Below, piece after piece: positions 44,718 through 47,892 of a stretch of 47,892 nucleotides of DNA. A program made the translations under genes and the position numbers. The notes beneath the pieces are model-generated. The model was given only the letters and a program-made list of their open reading frames with translations, was not told where the DNA came from and made no database searches. The stretch is from Flavobacteriales bacterium (GTDB taxonomy: Bacteria; Bacteroidota; Bacteroidia; Flavobacteriales_D; Crocinitomicaceae), in contig CANJLG010000019.1 of NCBI GenBank assembly GCA_947475095.1, forward strand, positions 1 through 47,892. Reading direction: 5' to 3'. Positions within the stretch are counted from its first letter, which is position 1; every line of letters starts with the position of its first letter.

Positions 44718-45204
44718 CAACCAAAATTTCTGAAAGTATAGTCCTTCCTTTTTCTATCAATTCTTTATTCGTTTTCTCATTTTTATTTTCAGAAATCGAT
44801 TGAATCGCTTTTGAAAACTGCACTAATTTAGAATAAGTTTCAATGATGGCAATCGTTGTCTGAGTCGACTTTGGACTTTTTAGAATCGTTGCTAACATAT
44901 ACAATCCTTTATCAGTAAATGCTTTTGGTCTGACTGTAGAATGTTTGATATTTTTGAACCGGTCGAAAATTTCGACCGGTTCATCTCCTATTTCTACAAT
45001 CGAATTGCTAGACCTTAAGAAATCAGTTTCTTCTTCATCTAAATAGATCACATATCCTTCAGGAAATTTTTCAGGATTATTCTTTACAGCTTCATTTACA
45101 CGTTTGGTTTCTATTCCATATAAATGAGCTACATCGCAATCTAATATCACTTTTTTATTTCTAATTTCTATTAATTTTTCTTCAATAATTTCTAATCCCA
45201 ACAT
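44629..45204 (-). CDS. ORF6N-domain protein
   Basis: The N-terminal domain matches ORF6N, a DNA-binding-type domain related to KilA-N and common in phages and in accessory DNA of Bacteroidota. Its features are the E-I-R-x-K-K-V-I-L-D-C-D-V-A-H-L-Y-G-I-E-T-K region, then V-N-E-A-V-K-N-N-P-E-K-F-P, with F-L-R-S marking the end of the domain. The C-terminal half is a helical, charged region of variable sequence. I choose ATG 45204 (191 residues); the frame is open to 45249, but the 15 extra residues are not part of the family pattern. Such proteins are often regulators or lysogeny-associated. No other phage gene is visible. Confidence 0.85.
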   Translation of the reverse strand: MLGLEIIEEKLIEIRNKKVILDCDVAHLYGIETKRVNEAVKNNPEKFPEGYVIYLDEEETDFLRSSNSIVEIGDEPVEIFDRFKNIKHSTVRPKAFTDKGLYMLATILKSPKSTQTTIAIIETYSKLVQFSKAIQSISENKNEKTNKELIEKGRTILSEILVGDTQFDETETSIELNFALLKLKHIVKRKK

Positions 45205-45344
45205 AAACAAAATTTTACTCTTTATTCTAAATATATGAAAAAGAATCAATTAATTATAGCTTTTAAGAAAAGAATCTGATAAAAGATGTTAAAAATGAGT
45301 TTTCTAAAAATTAATAAATTAAGTGCCACGTGCGTAGCTTTTCA

Positions 45345-45352
45345 TAAATTTG
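45345..45352 (+). promoter_or_regulatory. Candidate -7 element TAAATTTG for alaS
   Basis: This is an exact TAnnTTTG match ending 18 nt before the alaS ATG. Confidence 0.55.
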
Positions 45353-45370
45353 CTTTAAATAGAATATAAA

Positions 45371-47892
45371 ATGACCGTATCTGAAATAAGGCAACAATTT
45401 TTCGATTTTTTTGAAAGCAAAGGACATAAAATTGTTCCATCAGCGCCCATGGTTGTGAAAAATGATCCAACCTTAATGTTTACCAATGCAGGAATGAATC
45501 AATTCAAGGATTTTTTCTTGGGGTACCAAGTGGCAACTGAAAAACGTATAGCTAATTCACAAAAATGTTTGCGCGTATCTGGAAAGCACAATGACTTAGA
45601 AGAAGTGGGAGTTGATACCTACCACCATACCATGTTTGAAATGTTGGGGAATTGGTCGTTTGGAGATTATTTCAAAGAAGAGGCGATTTCTTGGGCTTGG
45701 GAATTATTAACGGAAGTGTATAAAATTCCAAAAGATCAACTATATGTTACCGTTTTCGAAGGTGATGCCTCCGATAATGTACCACGCGATGAAGAGAGTT
45801 ATTCTATTTGGAAAAAATTTATAGCGGAAGACCGAATTATTTTGGCTTCTAAAAAAGATAACTTTTGGGAGATGGGCGATACAGGCCCCTGTGGTCCGTG
45901 TACCGAAATTCACGTGGATTTGCGTGATGAGGCCGATAAAAAGAAAATACCTGGTCGCGATTTAGTTAATAACGACCATCCACAAGTGATTGAAATTTGG
46001 AACAATGTTTTCATGCAATTCAATCGAAAAGCGGATAGTTCCTTGGAAAACCTTCCTTCTACGCACGTTGATACAGGCATGGGATTGGAGCGCTTAGCGA
46101 TGGCACTTCAAGGAAAGCAATCCAACTACGATACTGATTTATTTCAAACATTAATTCAACACATGGTTAAGGTTTCTGGGATTCCTTATGGAAAATCGGA
46201 AGAAACTGACATAGCCTTACGCGTTATCGCAGACCACGTGAGAACCATCGCTTTTTCAATTGCCGACGGACAACTACCAGCCAATAATGGTGCTGGGTAT
46301 GTCATCCGAAGAATTTTGCGAAGAGCAGTGCGTTACGGATACCAAACATTGGGATTAAAGGAATCTTTTTTGAGTGACTTATCGCTCGTATTATGTGAAT
46401 TAATGGGAGATCCATACCAAGAATTGATCGCGCAAAAAGACATCATTTCCAAAGTAATTCGCGAAGAAGAAAATAGTTTTTTCAGAACACTAGAGCTCGG
46501 AATTAAAAGAATGGAGCTGCTCATGAATGAATGTAAAGGACAAAACCAGCCGATAATTGCTGGAAATGCCGTTTTTGAATTGTATGACACCTATGGTTTT
46601 CCAGTCGATTTAACCTCGTTAATTGCACGAGAAAATGGATTAAGCATCGACGAGATAGCTTTTGATAAAGAACTTCAAATACAAAAAGATAGATCGCGTG
46701 CAGCAACAGCAGTTGAAACGGCCGATTGGGTGCAGGTAAATCCCGACGAAACAACCGAATTTATTGGTTATGACCATACAAGTTCTGAAGTTCGCATTAT
46801 CAAGTATCGGAAAGTGTCTCAAAAGCAAAAAGACTTTTTTCAATTAGTATTGAATCAAACACCGTTCTATCCCGAAGGAGGTGGTCAAGTGGGCGATAAA
46901 GGAATACTTCGCAATGAAACTTCTACCATTTCCATCTTTGACACGAAAAAAGAAAATAATTTAATCATCCATTTAACGGAAAAAATCCCTGCTGAATTAA
47001 GTGGCGTATTTACAGCTCAAATTGATGTCGAAAAACGCCAACTAAGTGCTGATAATCATTCCGCTACGCATTTATTACATCACGCATTGCGTTCCGTACT
47101 CGGCAAGCATGTGGAGCAAAAGGGTTCACTTGTAAATCCTTCCAATTTACGTTTCGACTTTTCCCATTTTGCCAAAATAACCGATGATGAATTAGCAGCA
47201 ATAGAATCAATGGTTACCTTGGCGATTCATTCAAACATTCCCTTGGAAGAACGACGTGCTGTACCCATTGAGGAAGCAAAAAAATTGGGTGCTATGGCTT
47301 TATTTGGAGAAAAATATGGCGATGCCGTCCGCGTGATAAAGTTCGGAGATTCAGTAGAATTATGTGGTGGGATACACGTTCCAGCAACTGGAAAAATTGG
47401 CATCTTCAAAATCACTTCCGAAGCAGCAGTGGCAGCTGGCATTCGCAGAATTGAAGCCATTACAGGTCCGAGTGCTGAACAATATTTCAAAGAAAAAGCA
47501 GCGACCTTAGATCAGTTAAGTGCCTTGTTAAAGAATCCTCAAAATATTCAAAAATCAGTACTTGATTTAATTGAGAAAAACAATGAATTAACGAAGTCAT
47601 TAGAACAATTCCAACGCGAAAAAAGCAAAGCGATAAAAGCGGTGCTTTCCACAAAAATTAGCGCTGAAAATGGCATTCAATTTTTAGGTGAAATCGTAGA
47701 TTTAGACAGTGATTCAGTGAAAGATATCTTGTTTCAATTAAAAAGTGAAACGGATAATTTTGTTGGGGTAATTGGCAATAAAGAAGGTGAAAAATGCACC
47801 TTAAGTTTAATCATTTCGGAAAATTTGGTGAAGGATAAAGGTTGGGACGCATCGATGCTAATACGCTCAGCAGCACAGCACATTCAAGGAGG
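45371..47892 (+). CDS. alaS: Alanyl-tRNA synthetase (3' end outside window)
   Basis: This cytoplasmic class II synthetase charges tRNA-Ala. It begins M-T-V-S-E-I-R-Q-Q-F and has the family's motif F-T-N-A-G-M-N-Q-F early on. The editing domain has the zinc-site motif H563-S-A-T-H567 and C665-G-G-I-H669. The visible 840 codons end in the C-Ala region, in the A-A-Q-H-I-Q-G segment just before the glycine-rich G-G-G-G-Q stretch expected next, so only about 30-40 residues are missing. The frame is open to the window edge with no stop. A proper ATG with a -7 element upstream supports the start. Confidence 0.97.
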   Translation, partial: MTVSEIRQQFFDFFESKGHKIVPSAPMVVKNDPTLMFTNAGMNQFKDFFLGYQVATEKRIANSQKCLRVSGKHNDLEEVGVDTYHHTMFEMLGNWSFGDYFKEEAISWAWELLTEVYKIPKDQLYVTVFEGDASDNVPRDEESYSIWKKFIAEDRIILASKKDNFWEMGDTGPCGPCTEIHVDLRDEADKKKIPGRDLVNNDHPQVIEIWNNVFMQFNRKADSSLENLPSTHVDTGMGLERLAMALQGKQSNYDTDLFQTLIQHMVKVSGIPYGKSEETDIALRVIADHVRTIAFSIADGQLPANNGAGYVIRRILRRAVRYGYQTLGLKESFLSDLSLVLCELMGDPYQELIAQKDIISKVIREEENSFFRTLELGIKRMELLMNECKGQNQPIIAGNAVFELYDTYGFPVDLTSLIARENGLSIDEIAFDKELQIQKDRSRAATAVETADWVQVNPDETTEFIGYDHTSSEVRIIKYRKVSQKQKDFFQLVLNQTPFYPEGGGQVGDKGILRNETSTISIFDTKKENNLIIHLTEKIPAELSGVFTAQIDVEKRQLSADNHSATHLLHHALRSVLGKHVEQKGSLVNPSNLRFDFSHFAKITDDELAAIESMVTLAIHSNIPLEERRAVPIEEAKKLGAMALFGEKYGDAVRVIKFGDSVELCGGIHVPATGKIGIFKITSEAAVAAGIRRIEAITGPSAEQYFKEKAATLDQLSALLKNPQNIQKSVLDLIEKNNELTKSLEQFQREKSKAIKAVLSTKISAENGIQFLGEIVDLDSDSVKDILFQLKSETDNFVGVIGNKEGEKCTLSLIISENLVKDKGWDASMLIRSAAQHIQG

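Noticed and set aside
45205..45249. Upstream start for the ORF6N gene
   Set aside because: The 15 extra residues do not fit the family, which begins close to the L-E-I-I-E-E-K segment.
43781..45370. Insertion sequence or prophage
   Set aside because: No transposase, integrase, terminal inverted repeats or target-site duplications are visible. Only an ORF6N gene and a 90-bp direct repeat are present.

Overview
The window is AT-rich DNA from a member of the Bacteroidota, most likely class Flavobacteriia (Crocinitomicaceae-like is a guess). Three things suggest this. A giant SprB-type repeat adhesin ends in a gliding-motility/type IX secretion C-terminal domain. Two further secreted proteins end in the shorter 'type A' type IX sorting domain. 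Many gene starts are preceded by TAnnTTTG, the Bacteroidota -7 promoter element, and Shine-Dalgarno sequences are largely absent.

Layout. 1-8955: the 3' part of the adhesin gene, with 38 SprB-like units, a PKD-like domain and the sorting domain. 8944-16970: an unknown exported protein, ilvE, the recQ-comEC pair and an exported subtilase. 17097-18044: trxB. 18338-30981: a complete 14-gene complex I operon, nuoA to nuoN, with a short NuoG. 31126-40695: mostly small exported or surface proteins (FISUMP domain, DUF2130, a possible permuted papain-like protein, a sialidase-like Asp-box protein, an SBBP/DUF7619 surface protein, a SPOR-like lipoprotein), with one tRNA-Met and its terminator. 40990-43780: a Tat-type exported GH1 glycosidase, then mnmD and an O-methyltransferase. 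43781-45249: a small accessory island holding an OB-fold membrane-anchored protein, an ORF6N-domain gene, and a 90-bp exact duplication of the ORF6N gene's 3' end inside a remnant ORF. 45371 to the right edge: alaS, cut by the window.

How the genes work together. The nuo genes build a proton-pumping NADH:quinone oxidoreductase. Their starts and stops overlap or lie within 16 nt of each other, so they are probably one transcript from the promoter near 18224. The adhesin, the sialidase-like protein and the SBBP protein are all expected type IX secretion cargo, but none of the secretion machinery is in the window. recQ and comEC (8-nt gap) pair DNA unwinding with DNA uptake. mnmD and the O-methyltransferase overlap by 4 nt.

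The least ordinary features are the higher-order architecture of the adhesin (two unit classes, a seven-copy young block, and a threefold seven-unit super-period) and the rearranged ORF6N/OB-fold island. I found no CRISPR array, no rRNA, no complete insertion sequence and no recognisable defence operon.
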